64,000 bases of DNA, taken from Pseudomonas yamanorum. GTDB lineage: Bacteria > Pseudomonadota > Gammaproteobacteria > Pseudomonadales > Pseudomonadaceae. The stretch is from NCBI RefSeq assembly GCF_013386765.1, contig NZ_JACARE010000018.1, positions 335,339-399,338 on the forward strand, read 5' to 3'. The notes beneath the pieces were generated by a model. The model made no database searches. It had not been told where the DNA came from and saw nothing but the letters and a program-made list of their open reading frames with translations. A program made the position numbers and the translations under genes. Of the stretch, positions 8,938-17,865 are shown one piece after another; position 1 is the stretch's first letter, and each line of letters starts with the position of its first letter.

Positions 8938-9651
8938 ATGCAAGACACATTGCCGAACGTACACGCCGACCTGATCGACATTCCGTCGCTGGAGCAACTG
9001 TCGCCTCGCACGCCTTCGCTCCATAAACCTCGCATTCTTCTGCTGTATGGATCAACGCGAGAGCGCTCATTCAGCCGGTTAGTCACGCAAGAGGCGGCAC
9101 GCCTGCTGAATGAGTTTGGCGCTGAAACCAAGATCTTTGACCCATCGGGTCTGCCGCTTCCGGATGACGCCGCCGATACACATCCCAAGGTCGCTGAGCT
9201 GCGCGAGCTGATGCAATGGTCTGAGGGGCAGGTGTGGTGCTCCCCTGAGCGTCACGGCTCCATGAGTGCAGTATTCAAAGCCCAAATTGACTGGGTTCCG
9301 CTGGCGATAGGTGCTGTACGACCTACGCAAGGAAAGACCCTTGCAGTGATGCAGGTCTGCGGTGGCTCGCAATCTTTCAACGTGGTTAATCAGCTGCGCG
9401 TACTGGGCCGATGGATGCGGATGTTCACCATCCCAAACCAATCTTCGGTTGCCAAGGCATTTACCGAGTTCGACGAGGCAGGTCGTATGAAGCCGTCCTC
9501 GTACTACGACCGTCTCGTGGACGTGATGGAAGAGCTGATGAAGTTCACCCTGCTGTTGCGGGATCGCCAGGATTATTTGGTTGATCGGTACTCCGAGCGT
9601 AAAGAGTCCGCCGAAGAGCTTTCCAAACGCGTCAACCAGCGCTCCATCTAA
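8938..9651 (+). CDS. arsH: ArsH, NADPH-dependent FMN reductase of organoarsenical resistance
   Basis: 237 residues with the ArsH flavodoxin-like fold: [12 protein letters not shown] binds the FMN phosphate and [20 protein letters not shown] is the conserved ArsH signature; [16 protein letters not shown] and [15 protein letters not shown] follow. ArsH oxidises trivalent methylated and aromatic arsenicals to the less toxic pentavalent forms using NADPH and FMN. AGGAG precedes the ATG. The gene follows arsC by 47 bases on the same strand. Its presence with arsN1 suggests that organic arsenicals, not only arsenate, are targets of this cluster. Confidence 0.95.
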   Translation: MQDTLPNVHADLIDIPSLEQLSPRTPSLHKPRILLLYGSTRERSFSRLVTQEAARLLNEFGAETKIFDPSGLPLPDDAADTHPKVAELRELMQWSEGQVWCSPERHGSMSAVFKAQIDWVPLAIGAVRPTQGKTLAVMQVCGGSQSFNVVNQLRVLGRWMRMFTIPNQSSVAKAFTEFDEAGRMKPSSYYDRLVDVMEELMKFTLLLRDRQDYLVDRYSERKESAEELSKRVNQRSI

Positions 9652-9671
9652 CGTCAGTACGAGGAAGCGAT

Positions 9672-10094
9672 ATGAGCCAGATCACGATCTACCACAACCC
9701 CGAATGCGGCACCTCTCGCAACACCTTGGAGTTGATCCGTAACAGCGGGGAAGAACCGACGGTTATCGAGTACCTGAAGAACCCGCCTGATCGCACCACA
9801 CTTGTCAGACTCATAGAGGATATGGGTATCGGAGTGCGGGCTCTTTTGCGTATCAAAGGCACTCCGTACGAAGAGCTGGGATTGGGCGATGCATCGCTGA
9901 CGAACGAACAGCTCATCGATGCCATGATGGCTCACCCTATCCTCATCAATCGCCCCATCGTCGTGACGCCCTTGGGTACACGCTTGTGTCGTCCGTCAGA
10001 GGCAGTCCTCGACCTTCTACCGCAGGAGCAGCGCGGCAGCTTCGTCAAAGAAGACGGACAAGTCGTCATTGATGAGCACGGTCGCAGAGTCTGA
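9672..10094 (+). CDS. arsC: Glutaredoxin-dependent arsenate reductase ArsC (third reductase)
   Basis: 140 residues, the thioredoxin-fold ArsC of the E. coli R773 type, unrelated to the two phosphatase-type copies upstream. The active site is HNPECGTSRNTL with catalytic Cys about 12 residues from the start. The arginines that bind arsenate are in the family positions, for example NRPIVVTPLGTRLCRP. It uses glutathione and glutaredoxin. GAGGAAG precedes the ATG, and it follows arsH by 20 bases. Three arsenate reductases of two unrelated folds in one cluster is redundant and implies different reductant pools. Confidence 0.92.
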   Translation: MSQITIYHNPECGTSRNTLELIRNSGEEPTVIEYLKNPPDRTTLVRLIEDMGIGVRALLRIKGTPYEELGLGDASLTNEQLIDAMMAHPILINRPIVVTPLGTRLCRPSEAVLDLLPQEQRGSFVKEDGQVVIDEHGRRV

Positions 10095-10137
10095 TACGAC
10101 AACGGTGAGGTGCCGCGATTGAGCCTGGAGGATGCTG

Positions 10138-11205
10138 GTGAGTCAGAATTCGAAACTTGATGTTGTGGTCATTGGCGGTGGTCAATCAGCGCTGACAGTC
10201 GCCTATTTTTTGAAGCGGTCAGGCTTGTCTTACGTGCTGCTCGATGCGGAGTCGGCACCAGGAGGAGCCTGGCGGCATGGCTGGGACTCGCTGCGACTCT
10301 TCTCTCCATCGGCATGGAGCTCGATTGCGGGCTGGCCGATGCCTGCCGTATCAGAAGAAACGCCTCACCGTGATGATGTTATCGACTATCTGACTCTGTA
10401 CGAGCGTCGATATGACTTCCCCATCATCCGATCCACCAGGGTGACCCGTGTCGAAAAAATCGAAGAAGGATTACGGGTTGTCTCCGGGGATAGAAACTGG
10501 GATGCCAAGGCGGTTATCAGTGCAACAGGCACCTGGAGCCGCCCATTTACCCCTAGCTATGCCGGACAGGAGTTGTTCGTACGGCAGCAGCTTCATTCCG
10601 CTCATTACGTTGGGCCGAATGAGTTTGAGGGGAAAACCGTCCTTGTCGTGGGTGGTGGCAACTCGGGAGCCCAGATTTACGCCGAGGTTTCTAAAGTGGC
10701 TCAGGCAATCTGGGTAACTCAAAAGGCTCCAAAGTTTCTACCTGATGAGGTTGATGGGCGCGTCCTGTTCGAACGAGCTACTGCTCGATTGAAGGCGCAA
10801 CAGGAAGGTGTGGAGCCTGAACAACCCGCTGGGGGGCTGGGCGACATCGTAATGGTGCCATCGGTGAAGGACGCTCGTGAACGCGGTGTATTGAGCGCAG
10901 TACGGCCATTCACGCACTTCACTTCAACAGGCGTTGTTTGGTCATAAGGAGACGAAACAGCGGTGGATGTCGTCATCTGGTGCACTGGGTTTTCTCCAGC
11001 GCTCGACCACCTGGGCAACCTGGGTATCGTTGACGATGACGGTAAAGTCGCCGTGAATGAAAACCGGAGTGTTGCTTCACCTAATCTGTGGCTGGTGGGC
11101 TACGGCGATTGGACGGGGCTAGCCTCCGCTACATTGATCGGAGTGACCCGCTCCGCTCGAGATGTAGTCAACCAAGTCCAAAGCTATCTCACAAGCGAAG
11201 CCTGA
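10138..11205 (+). pseudogene. arsO: ArsO-like flavin monooxygenase, interrupted by an in-frame stop
   Basis: The first part encodes an FAD-dependent monooxygenase with [13 protein letters not shown] as first dinucleotide-binding site and [13 protein letters not shown] as the second. The reading frame stops at TAA 10945-10947 after FTSTGVVWS but continues in the same frame with [15 protein letters not shown], the expected ATG-like motif, to 11205 (total about 355 codons). A single nonsense codon therefore separates the C-terminal quarter. ArsO-type genes are common in Pseudomonas ars operons and are of uncertain function. I chose GTG 10138 because GGAGG lies six bases upstream. Both pieces could be sequencing or true mutation; without the C-terminal part the enzyme is probably dead. 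Confidence 0.8.
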
Positions 11206-11238
11206 TGGCTCGCGAAGCAAATCGAGTGCGCCTACTGT

Positions 11239-11784
11239 TTATACGACTTCAAGATCGGGGAAGAGAATAGGCTCCAGTGGCGGAGTTGCCTGGCACAGTC
11301 CGAGCCGCCAGTAGCCGACGTCGTGCCATTTCCCAAGCTTGAAGCCAACCTCCGGATATGTACCGATGTGGACGAATCCCAGCGACTCGTGCAGACCCAC
11401 ACTGCCTTCATTGGGCTGAGCAATTCCGGCGTAAGCTGCACGAAAGCACTGTTTTTCAAGGATCGGAAGCAAAGTCTCATAGAGCTCACGGCCAACGCCC
11501 TGACGGCGAGCCGATTCAGCTACGTACACCGTCACGTCCACCGCCCACCGGTAGGCTGGACGTGCGCGGTGCTGGCTGGCATAGGCGTAGCCCTCGATCT
11601 CCCCACCTTCTTCGGCCACTAGGTAGGGATACGTCTGAAGTGTCGTCGCTATCCGCTGAGCAATCTCCTCACCGCTTGGCGGGGTCTCTTCGAATGAGAT
11701 CGCCGTGTTCGAAACTATGGGAGCATAAATGCGCTGGATTGCCTGTGCATCTGTAACCACTGCAGCTCGAATTCTGACAGGCAT
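11239..11784 (-). CDS. arsN1: ArsN1 / phosphinothricin-type N-acetyltransferase
   Basis: 181 residues of the Pat/Bar GNAT family: IRAAVVTDAQAIQRIYAPIV at the N-terminus, VTVYVAESARRQGVGREL as the acetyl-CoA loop (R-R-Q-G-V-G), and QPNEGSVGLHESLGF near the C-terminus. ArsN1 from P. putida KT2440 acetylates the natural antibiotic arsinothricin, the arsenic analogue of phosphinothricin; the same fold detoxifies phosphinothricin and methionine sulfoximine. The gene faces the end of arsO (convergent, 33 bases apart), so it has its own promoter in the 11785-12007 gap. Its placement in an ars cluster favours arsinothricin as substrate, which is an inference. Confidence 0.82.
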   Translation of the reverse strand: MPVRIRAAVVTDAQAIQRIYAPIVSNTAISFEETPPSGEEIAQRIATTLQTYPYLVAEEGGEIEGYAYASQHRARPAYRWAVDVTVYVAESARRQGVGRELYETLLPILEKQCFRAAYAGIAQPNEGSVGLHESLGFVHIGTYPEVGFKLGKWHDVGYWRLGLCQATPPLEPILFPDLEVV

Positions 11785-11969
11785 GTGAGTCGTCCCTGAA
11801 TAAAAGTTTGAAAATTACCTTTCCCGGATCAGTTTCGCCATTAGCCCATTTGAAAAAAACGAGCTGTGTGAAATCTAAAATTCAGGTCGCAATGCATGTT
11901 CTCAGTTCTGCACCTTCGGCTCATCAAATTCATCGGCTGCATCAACAACGCAGAACACTGTAAGCGTGC

Positions 11970-12002
11970 GCTAAGCGACCCGTCCTGACGGCATCGCTTA
12001 GC
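11970..12002. terminator. Strong hairpin just after chrA
   Basis: Perfect nine-base arms GCTAAGCGA and TCGCTTAGC enclose an inner stem CCGTC-CT-GACGG. It sits six bases beyond the chrA stop on the minus strand. No clear T-run follows on either strand, so it may be a transcript-stabilising structure or a terminator of non-standard type. Confidence 0.45.
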
Positions 12003-12007
12003 CGACC

Positions 12008-13225
12008 TCAAAATAAAATGCTGAGTAACCATCCGATAAGACCTCCCGCCAGGACGACCAACCATGTAGGAACCTTCCAGAACATCAAAGCCACAAGCGC
12101 TATCAGCGCCAAGCCAAAATCTGTAGGAATCAATATGGCGCTCGTCCAGACTGGGTTATACAAGGCTGCCAGGAGAAGGCCTACAACTGCTGCGTTTACG
12201 CCTGAAAGTGCGGCTTGGGTGCGTAAGCTTTTCCGCAGTTGCTCCCAAAATGGCAACACGCCGATTACGAGCAAGAACGAAGGAGCAAAAATTGCAACGA
12301 CGCACGCGGTAGCCCCGAGCCAACCAGAAGGTTGGGCATTCATGGACGCGCCAAGAAATGCTGCGAAGGTAAAAAGTGGGCCTGGTACGGCCTGTGCTAA
12401 GCCATATCCGGCAAGAAACGTGTCATTGGCTACCCATCCGTTCGGCACGGTCGCCGACTGAAGCAACGGCAGCACAACATGCCCACCTCCGAAAACTAAT
12501 GACCCGGCGCGGAAAAAGGCGTTTACCACAGCTAACGCTTGTGAGGGCCACAACTGAACCAGCAATGGCAGGCCAGCTAACAGGCCGAAGAACAGCAGCA
12601 ACGACACCACACCGACTTTCCTGCTCACCGGTATCGGCAAAGACTCAGTAGTCTGGCTTTGATCGGTTTTGAAGAGCATTAGTCCTATGACGGCACCGAA
12701 GAAAATCACGCCGATCTGCCCCCAAGCATGTGGCCAAAGCATTGCAGCATAAGCCGCAAACACGGCGACGGTTATTCGAGGGGCATCAGTGCAAAGACTA
12801 CGGCCCATTCCCCAGACGGCTTGAGCAACGACAGCCACCGCGACAATTTTAAGACCGTGCAAAAGACCGCTCGGAAACGCGCCTCCCCACGCGGACATAC
12901 CCTGAGCGAATAAAACCAAGATTATTGCCGAAGGCAATGTGAAACCTGCCCACGCAGCGACTGCTCCTGGAAATCCGGCACGAGAAAGTCCTATACCTAT
13001 GCCAACCTGGCTACTGGCGGGCCCCGGCAAGAATTGGCACAGGGCAATCAAATCCCCATAACTGCGCTCGCTCAGCCATTGGCGTCGGGCAACGAATTCT
13101 TCGCGAAAGTAAGCTAGATGTGCAATCGGGCCTCCGAAAGAAGTGAGACCTAGGCGCAGGAATACCAGAAATACCATCCATGGGGACTCAGTCGTAACAC
13201 CCTTTGAACGTCCCTCGGCTGACAA
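12008..13225 (-). CDS. chrA: Chromate transporter ChrA
   Basis: 405 residues, a two-domain (long-chain) CHR protein. The first domain has the signature FLRLGLTSFGGPIAHLAYF and LCQFLPGPASSQVGIGIGL; the second has AFFRAGSLVFGGGHVVLPLL and FLAGYGLAQAVPGPLFTFAA. ChrA expels chromate from the cytoplasm, driven by the proton gradient. The start is uncertain: the frame opens at TTG 13225 with no clear ribosome site, and the next Met is only 16 residues on. The gene is independent of the ars genes, pointing toward them, and follows a region with two hairpins. No chrB or chrF regulator is next to it. Confidence 0.9.
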   Translation of the reverse strand: MSAEGRSKGVTTESPWMVFLVFLRLGLTSFGGPIAHLAYFREEFVARRQWLSERSYGDLIALCQFLPGPASSQVGIGIGLSRAGFPGAVAAWAGFTLPSAIILVLFAQGMSAWGGAFPSGLLHGLKIVAVAVVAQAVWGMGRSLCTDAPRITVAVFAAYAAMLWPHAWGQIGVIFFGAVIGLMLFKTDQSQTTESLPIPVSRKVGVVSLLLFFGLLAGLPLLVQLWPSQALAVVNAFFRAGSLVFGGGHVVLPLLQSATVPNGWVANDTFLAGYGLAQAVPGPLFTFAAFLGASMNAQPSGWLGATACVVAIFAPSFLLVIGVLPFWEQLRKSLRTQAALSGVNAAVVGLLLAALYNPVWTSAILIPTDFGLALIALVALMFWKVPTWLVVLAGGLIGWLLSILF

Positions 13226-13282
13226 GATTCGTTACTCCCCACATGACTGCTATAGAACACCAAATACGACGGCCTCCCTCAC

Positions 13283-13308
13283 CGGCATATCTCGGCTTCG
13301 ATATGCCG
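13283..13308. repeat. Perfect inverted repeat upstream of chrA
   Basis: CGGCATATC at 13283-13291 and GATATGCCG at 13300-13308 are perfect nine-base arms around an eight-base loop. The repeat lies about 60-85 bases before the chrA start, a suitable place for an operator or for a leader hairpin. Confidence 0.5.
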
Positions 13309-13369
13309 TCGCACACTGTATCGTGATCCTAACGACAAAATGATGGCACTTCGTTAGACGGTGCTCCTA

Positions 13370-13402
13370 CAGCAGAAATTCTGATGGAGAGAAATTCTGC
13401 TG
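13370..13402 (-). terminator. Hairpin after nhaA, candidate terminator
   Basis: On the minus strand, arms CAGCAGAA and TTCTGCTG extend to 12 bases with one mismatch. The structure begins about 17 bases after the nhaA stop. It also contains two direct copies of CAGAATTTCT. There is no clean T-run, so termination is only likely. Confidence 0.4.
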
Positions 13403-13418
13403 TCAGCTCATTTTCTAA

Positions 13419-14621
13419 TCACCTCGATAGAGTGGCTGTGGCAACGGCAGGCGCAGCGCTGCGACGCAAAATCAGGACTCCACCGATTGCAGCCAAGGTC
13501 GAACCGATCAACACGCCGACTTTTACCTCGTCAATCAGGTGAGCTGATCCAGCAAACGCCAAGTTGCCAATGAACAGGCTCATGGTGAAGCCGATGCCAC
13601 ACAGGAGCGCAACGCCGTAAAGCTGTGCCCAATTGCTGCCTTCTGGTAGTTTGGCCAGGCCCATACGAATGGCAAGAGCAGCCAATAGGAAGATGCCAAT
13701 CTGCTTGCCCACCAACAAGCCCAGCGCAACACCCAGAGGAACCGGATCGACTAGGTTCTCCATGGAAATACCTGCCAGTGAAACGCCCGCATTGGCGAAG
13801 CCGAAAATCGGCACCACAGCGAACGCAACCCACATGTGCAGCTTTTCCTCCAGGAATAGCAGTGGAGACCGGGCTTCCTCTTCAGGCTTGCCCATTGGGA
13901 CGCACAGAGCTACAGCGACACCCGCAAGGGTGGCATGCACTCCCGACTGCAGCACGAAGAACCACAGCACACCGCCGACCAGCAAATAAGGGAATAATCG
14001 TCTGACGCCCAATCGATTCATTGCGATCAGAATGACCAGGGTTACGAGCGATGCCAGCAACATCGGCATGGAAAGACCGGTGGTGTAGAAAAAGGCGATG
14101 ATGACTACAGCACCCAGGTCGTCAATGATCGCCAAGGCGGCGAGGAAGACCTTCAGCGACGTAGGGACTCGCTTACCTAGGAGCGACAAGACGCCCAGGG
14201 CGAACGCGATGTCGGTAGCGGCAGGGATAGCCCACCCCTTCAAGGTCTCAGAATTCCCCCAGTTGATTGCGATGTAGATCAGCGCAGGCACCACCATGCC
14301 GCCTATAGCACCAAATCCCGGCAAGGCACGCTGGCCCCAAGTGGATAGCCCGCCTGCCAGAACCTCCCTTTTGATCTCAAGGCCGACCATCAGGAAGAAG
14401 ATAGCCATCAGGCCATCATTGACCCAATGCTCCACAGACATGCCCAGCCAGACACTGTGCAAGGCGGCAAAATAACCTTGCGAGAGAGGCGAGTTAGCCA
14501 CAATTAAGGCCGCGAGTGCTGCGCCCATCAGTACGAGACCGCCAGCGGATTCCGACGATAGGAAGCGAGCCAGGATCGCGGCTGCTCTAGGGGTTTCTGC
14601 GGGAGTTCTGCTGTGAGTCAT
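13419..14621 (-). CDS. nhaA: Na+/H+ antiporter NhaA
   Basis: About 400 residues and 12 membrane segments. Diagnostic segments are [32 protein letters not shown] with the AATD motif, and [18 protein letters not shown] with the two adjacent aspartates (DD, equivalent to Asp163/164 of E. coli) that carry Na+ and H+. I chose ATG 14621 because AAGGA lies five bases upstream; a TTG eight codons earlier is also open. NhaA genes are among those associated with fluoride riboswitches in other bacteria, and here the gene lies 280 bases after a riboswitch-led fluoride operon on the same strand, so a role in fluoride or sodium-fluoride tolerance is plausible but inferred. Confidence 0.92.
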   Translation of the reverse strand: MTHSRTPAETPRAAAILARFLSSESAGGLVLMGAALAALIVANSPLSQGYFAALHSVWLGMSVEHWVNDGLMAIFFLMVGLEIKREVLAGGLSTWGQRALPGFGAIGGMVVPALIYIAINWGNSETLKGWAIPAATDIAFALGVLSLLGKRVPTSLKVFLAALAIIDDLGAVVIIAFFYTTGLSMPMLLASLVTLVILIAMNRLGVRRLFPYLLVGGVLWFFVLQSGVHATLAGVAVALCVPMGKPEEEARSPLLFLEEKLHMWVAFAVVPIFGFANAGVSLAGISMENLVDPVPLGVALGLLVGKQIGIFLLAALAIRMGLAKLPEGSNWAQLYGVALLCGIGFTMSLFIGNLAFAGSAHLIDEVKVGVLIGSTLAAIGGVLILRRSAAPAVATATLSR

Positions 14622-14931
14622 CAGTGTCCTTACGCTTTGATCCAAAGCGATTATTTTAACATCCGAGGTTTACCAACGCGGCAGGGCACATAGCCTGTAA
14701 CGATTTACACCAAGCCCTAATCAGCCTCCAGCCTGTTCCCCGGCAGAGGCTCGCTCACGAAACTCAGGAGCACGCTCCAAGCGCATATCCTCAATAGGCG
14801 AGCGAACATTGATCATTCCTTACAGGCGTGTGGTTCCCCGGATATTTGATGATTGAAGCAACTGAAACCCACCATAAATGCCCGCACCTCAGCGCGATCC
14901 TCCGACTGTGGCATTTCAATCTGGAGTAAGC
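14622..14931. other. Gap between ppa and nhaA with a possible 31-codon gene
   Basis: No recognised gene lies in these 310 bases. On the minus strand a short frame from ATG 14816 to TGA 14721 reads MINVRSPIEDMRLERAPEF to EQAGG with protein-like codon use, but its ribosome site (AAGGA) touches the ATG. It could be a leader peptide of nhaA, a remnant, or chance. No second fluoride riboswitch motif is seen here. Confidence 0.3.
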
Positions 14932-15468
14932 CTATTTGGGGATATACGCTGCTACCGACTTGCGAATTTCTTCCCGCGCTTCATCCGCGCTCCCCCAACG
15001 CCCCATCTTCACCCACTTACCCGGCTCCAGTGCCTTGTAGTTTTCGAAAAAATGCTGGATCTGTGCGAGGAGTAACGCAGGGAGGTCTGAGCACTCCTTT
15101 ACATCGCTGTACATTGAGCTGAGTTTTTCATGAGGCACTGCGATCACCTTGGCATCCGCACCAGCTTCGTCCGTCATGTACATCACACCCACCGGGCGAC
15201 TGCGGATGACAACGCCAGGTGAGACGGGATAAGGGCAAACCACCAGGACGTCCAGCGGATCACCATCGTCGCTCAGCGTGTTCGGGATAAACCCGTAGTT
15301 GGCCGGATAGAACATCGGTGTGCTGAGGAAGCGGTCAACGAAGATCTGCCCACTTGGCTTGTCCACTTCGTACTTGATCGGAGTGTGGTTTGCAGGAATC
15401 TCGATAACGGTGAAAAAGTCATCGGGGATGGCTTTGCCAGCTGGGATGTCCGCGTAGCTCATGTTCAT
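14932..15468 (-). CDS. ppa: Inorganic pyrophosphatase (family I)
   Basis: 178 residues. The family I signature [10 protein letters not shown] is present with the metal-binding aspartates, as are the substrate residues in [10 protein letters not shown] and [10 protein letters not shown]. It hydrolyses pyrophosphate. Fluoride inhibits pyrophosphatases, and extra copies are often carried by fluoride-resistance operons. Its ATG overlaps the stop of the DUF190 gene (ATGA), and it is third in the riboswitch-led operon fluC-DUF190-ppa. It is an island copy, presumably supplementing the core enzyme when fluoride is present. Confidence 0.93.
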   Translation of the reverse strand: MNMSYADIPAGKAIPDDFFTVIEIPANHTPIKYEVDKPSGQIFVDRFLSTPMFYPANYGFIPNTLSDDGDPLDVLVVCPYPVSPGVVIRSRPVGVMYMTDEAGADAKVIAVPHEKLSSMYSDVKECSDLPALLLAQIQHFFENYKALEPGKWVKMGRWGSADEAREEIRKSVAAYIPK

Positions 15469-15818
15469 AGCTCCGAAGTTGTGGAGGGGGCTGCGCTGGA
15501 AGGCGTTTTTCCAAGGGTGCCCATCTCGATTGGCGTCTTAGTGAAAAACACCGATATCTCCTCGGAGTCCAGTCGTGTGAACAACCGTTCTGCCTCATCT
15601 TCCGTGATTGCCAAGCGAATCTCCGTGGGTTGATCCGCCAGCTCAAAAAAGTGCGATGAATGCAGTTTTCCGGTGTGCCCAAACCCTTCGATTCCAGTGC
15701 AGAGCGTGGCGCCTCGCAAACCCATTTCTTTAGCCACGTCGACGATCCATTCGCCTAGCATCTTTCCCTGATAGCGACGGTTTTGTTGAGTAAAGAAAAC
15801 GACCATAAAGCCTTTCAT
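15465..15818 (-). CDS. DUF190 (PII-like) protein of the fluoride operon
   Basis: 117 residues of the DUF190 family: [19 protein letters not shown], then [28 protein letters not shown], with the PII-like ferredoxin fold expected for the family. DUF190 genes frequently follow fluC/crcB genes; a regulatory or channel-associated role is presumed but not shown. The start ATG 15818 has GAGGAG seven bases upstream and lies inside the end of fluC. The C-terminal tail ([12 protein letters not shown]) is low in complexity. Confidence 0.85.
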   Translation of the reverse strand: MKGFMVVFFTQQNRRYQGKMLGEWIVDVAKEMGLRGATLCTGIEGFGHTGKLHSSHFFELADQPTEIRLAITEDEAERLFTRLDSEEISVFFTKTPIEMGTLGKTPSSAAPSTTSEL

Positions 15819-15828
15819 TTCGATCTCC

Positions 15829-16212
15829 TCAGCGAGTACCAATCATTTGGTAGGACAGAAGCCCGGCAGCAGTCATCGCTAACGAACCTACGACGTGCAA
15901 CGAAATTGAGCCGAGCGCCCAGAGCAGTCTGCCTTCCTGAATCAAGGCAACCGTTTCGGCTGAAAATGTGGAAAAGGTGGTAAGCCCACCACAGAAGCCC
16001 GTGATGATCAGGAGACGCCACTCTGGGCTTAGGGTCGGAGATGCGGCCAAGAAGGCGATGGCCAAGCCGATGATGTAACCCCCAACCATGTTCGCGACCA
16101 CAGTACCTGGAGGAATCGTTGGGAACAGAGCATTCAGCTTCATCCCCAAGAGCCAACGCAACCAAGCTCCAAGTGAAGCGCCAACAGCGATGACGATTAA
16201 TGACTTCAGCAT
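15829..16212 (-). CDS. fluC: Fluoride channel FluC (CrcB)
   Basis: 127 residues with four membrane segments, the size of the dual-topology FluC subunit. [13 protein letters not shown] at the N-terminus, [15 protein letters not shown] containing the conserved Asn of the fluoride path, and [15 protein letters not shown] with the central Na+ site and the phenylalanine pair. FluC dimers let fluoride leak out of the cytoplasm. The gene is preceded by a fluoride riboswitch on the same strand, so it is induced by fluoride, and it leads the operon with DUF190 and ppa. Confidence 0.95.
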   Translation of the reverse strand: MLKSLIVIAVGASLGAWLRWLLGMKLNALFPTIPPGTVVANMVGGYIIGLAIAFLAASPTLSPEWRLLIITGFCGGLTTFSTFSAETVALIQEGRLLWALGSISLHVVGSLAMTAAGLLSYQMIGTR

Positions 16213-16354
16213 GGCGAGCCCACCTCATCAGACCTGAATGGAATAACAGGCGGAGGGCAGGTGCAGAGAAGAAATCGAGACTCGAAGGGTAAGATCATAT
16301 CCTGTCCTAAATTGGAGGACAGGGAGGCACACCTACGCACCCTGTCCAGGGTTC

Positions 16355-16405
16355 ACGTAGGCATCATCAGCACGAAGGCGGTTAAAGGAGGAATGCCATC
16401 TCCTG
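16355..16405 (-). ncRNA. Fluoride riboswitch (crcB motif)
   Basis: On the minus strand the aptamer consensus is plain: GGAGATGGCATTCCTCC forms the first helix, then TTTAACCGCC, then GCTGATGATGCCTACGTG closes the pseudoknot. A stem ACCCTG-GA-CAGGGT follows at once (about 16338-16352) and is a candidate expression platform, and a second perfect hairpin (arms CCTGTCCT and AGGACAGG) lies at 16301-16323. The aptamer is about 140 bases before fluC. Confidence 0.93.
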
Positions 16406-16547
16406 TTCTGATCCTATAGCATCAGCGCCAATGGCATCAAGAGCAGTTACACGCGAGCGATCTGAAGGCCCCTTCGGCCAGGCAAGATGGTTGATCAATG
16501 ATCCAGGCAGGGGTCGACCCTTCGCCCAACCAGATTAGTTGGCGCGT

Positions 16548-16883
16548 CTACATCGATTTAACCGATACCACTTCCACATACTTGTACTTTTTCCTAGCAG
16601 CCTTCACAGCCTCCTGCTCAGCAAGCAACGAGCTCAACGTGTCGGCCTCGTGGATAAACTCATGCATCTTCCCCTCGAATTCGTTTCCAACCCGAAGCGT
16701 GACCTTCAGCCTAGGCGTAAATGCTTTTGCCACTTTCTTCTTCGCTGCTGGAGCGACCAGCGGTTTGGCGAGCACAACTTCTTCCACGGGCTCCGGCACT
16801 AGCGACGTAGAAACTTGCTCCTCTGGCTGAGGTGTGCCGAAAAGGGCATGACGCATTTCTTCTTCAGTTAAATCAGAGCTCAT
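16548..16883 (-). CDS. Unknown small protein, Pro/Lys-rich middle
   Basis: 111 residues from ATG 16883 (an open frame continues upstream to a TTG, but that part looks non-coding). The N-terminus is MSSDLTEEEMRHALFGTPQ, the middle is rich in Pro, Val and Ala with AAKKKVAKAF, and the C-terminus has alternating charge: LKVTLRVGNEFEGKMHEF then EAVKAARKKYKYVEVVSV. I do not recognise a named family. It lies 83 bases after the next gene upstream on the same strand and may share its transcript. It ends in a long gap before the fluoride riboswitch. Confidence 0.6.
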   Translation of the reverse strand: MSSDLTEEEMRHALFGTPQPEEQVSTSLVPEPVEEVVLAKPLVAPAAKKKVAKAFTPRLKVTLRVGNEFEGKMHEFIHEADTLSSLLAEQEAVKAARKKYKYVEVVSVKSM

Positions 16884-16966
16884 AGAACATCTCAAAGGGA
16901 CGCATTTCGCTGGGCAAGTTCTAATAGGATTGTTGCTGACCGGTGTTCGGGGAGCCTGCGGAGACG

Positions 16967-17332
16967 TCAAATCCCCAATTCGATTTCAATACAAGAGCCT
17001 CGCAAGGCTCGCGAAAGCTGCGCCTTTGGCAGCAGTGTAATGAGCCCATCAACTAAGTTGCTAGCGTGACGAGCGTACAGCGTGACTGTGCCTGCATCAG
17101 GCGTTCGACCTGGCACGATGGCACCTACCCGCTGCTGGGCAATTTTCAGTATGCTCAAGACGTCCTGACTCACCTCATTGTTGGACAGGTGTTCAACCAA
17201 TGGTCTGGGTGGAGGGGCGGCGCGGCTCCACATTTCTATGACCGCTTGGAGGAGTCCGTCTGAGCCAAGATGCTCGAGGGCCATTTCCCATAGCTGACCT
17301 TCCTGCGCCATATCCAGGCGAGCCCTAGTCAT
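16967..17332 (-). CDS. Unknown protein next to the exonuclease-like gene
   Basis: 121 residues, mostly helical by composition, with no motif I recognise; there are no membrane segments. Features that can be seen are WEMALEHLGSDGLLQAVIEMW and a central ILKIAQQRVGAIVPGRTPDAG. It is divergent from the exonuclease-like gene with only 16 bases between the two start codons, so each promoter must lie inside the other gene, or both are read from farther off. The 111-residue gene follows it on the same strand. Confidence 0.6.
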   Translation of the reverse strand: MTRARLDMAQEGQLWEMALEHLGSDGLLQAVIEMWSRAAPPPRPLVEHLSNNEVSQDVLSILKIAQQRVGAIVPGRTPDAGTVTLYARHASNLVDGLITLLPKAQLSRALRGSCIEIELGI

Positions 17333-17348
17333 TACGGAGTTCTAACAA

Positions 17349-17816
17349 GTGAGGCTCTTTCTTGATTGCGAGTTTTCCCAGCTCTCGGCGGCTGCGAAGC
17401 TGATATCACTCGCATTGGTGGCTGAGGATGGGCGCGAATTCTACGTGGAATTGCTCGATGCTTGGCAAGAAGAAGACTGCAGTGATTTCGTTAAGGAAAT
17501 CGTGCTTCCGCAGCTGTGGGGTGGGAGCTACGCATTGCCCATTGTTGAAGCCAGGATGTCGCTGCTCAGGTTTCTGACGTCGTTCAAAAAGGAGGTCGAG
17601 ATCGTCACTGATGCTCCCCAGTACGACTGGGAGCTTTTTTGCGATCTAGTCTATGACGGCGGGCGATGGCCCAGAATCGTTCGTAACTTTCCTACTGACG
17701 CAACGACACTTACTCCGACTAGCGAGGGTAAGGAACTGCCTCACCACGCCTTGCTCGACGCCAGGATTATTGCCGGCATGTTTGCGCCAATGTACCGAGG
17801 GAACGGGTTATCCTGA
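17349..17816 (+). CDS. DEDD-type 3'-5' exonuclease-like protein
   Basis: 155 residues, RNase H-like fold. The three DEDD motifs are visible: LFLDCEF (Asp and Glu at residues 6 and 8), VTDAPQYDWELF near residue 80, and HHALLDARI near residue 131. This matches the small exoribonuclease-like family found on plasmids and islands (Rv2179c/PF16473-like). It would trim RNA or DNA from the 3' end; the substrate is unknown. The start is GTG 17349 with GGAG ten bases upstream. The PD-(D/E)XK-like gene follows by 50 bases on the same strand, so the two may be one operon. Confidence 0.75.
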   Translation: MRLFLDCEFSQLSAAAKLISLALVAEDGREFYVELLDAWQEEDCSDFVKEIVLPQLWGGSYALPIVEARMSLLRFLTSFKKEVEIVTDAPQYDWELFCDLVYDGGRWPRIVRNFPTDATTLTPTSEGKELPHHALLDARIIAGMFAPMYRGNGLS

Positions 17817-17865
17817 TCAGAGCACGGATCAACCATTTGGATTGGGCTGAAGAGTGGGGCGAAGC

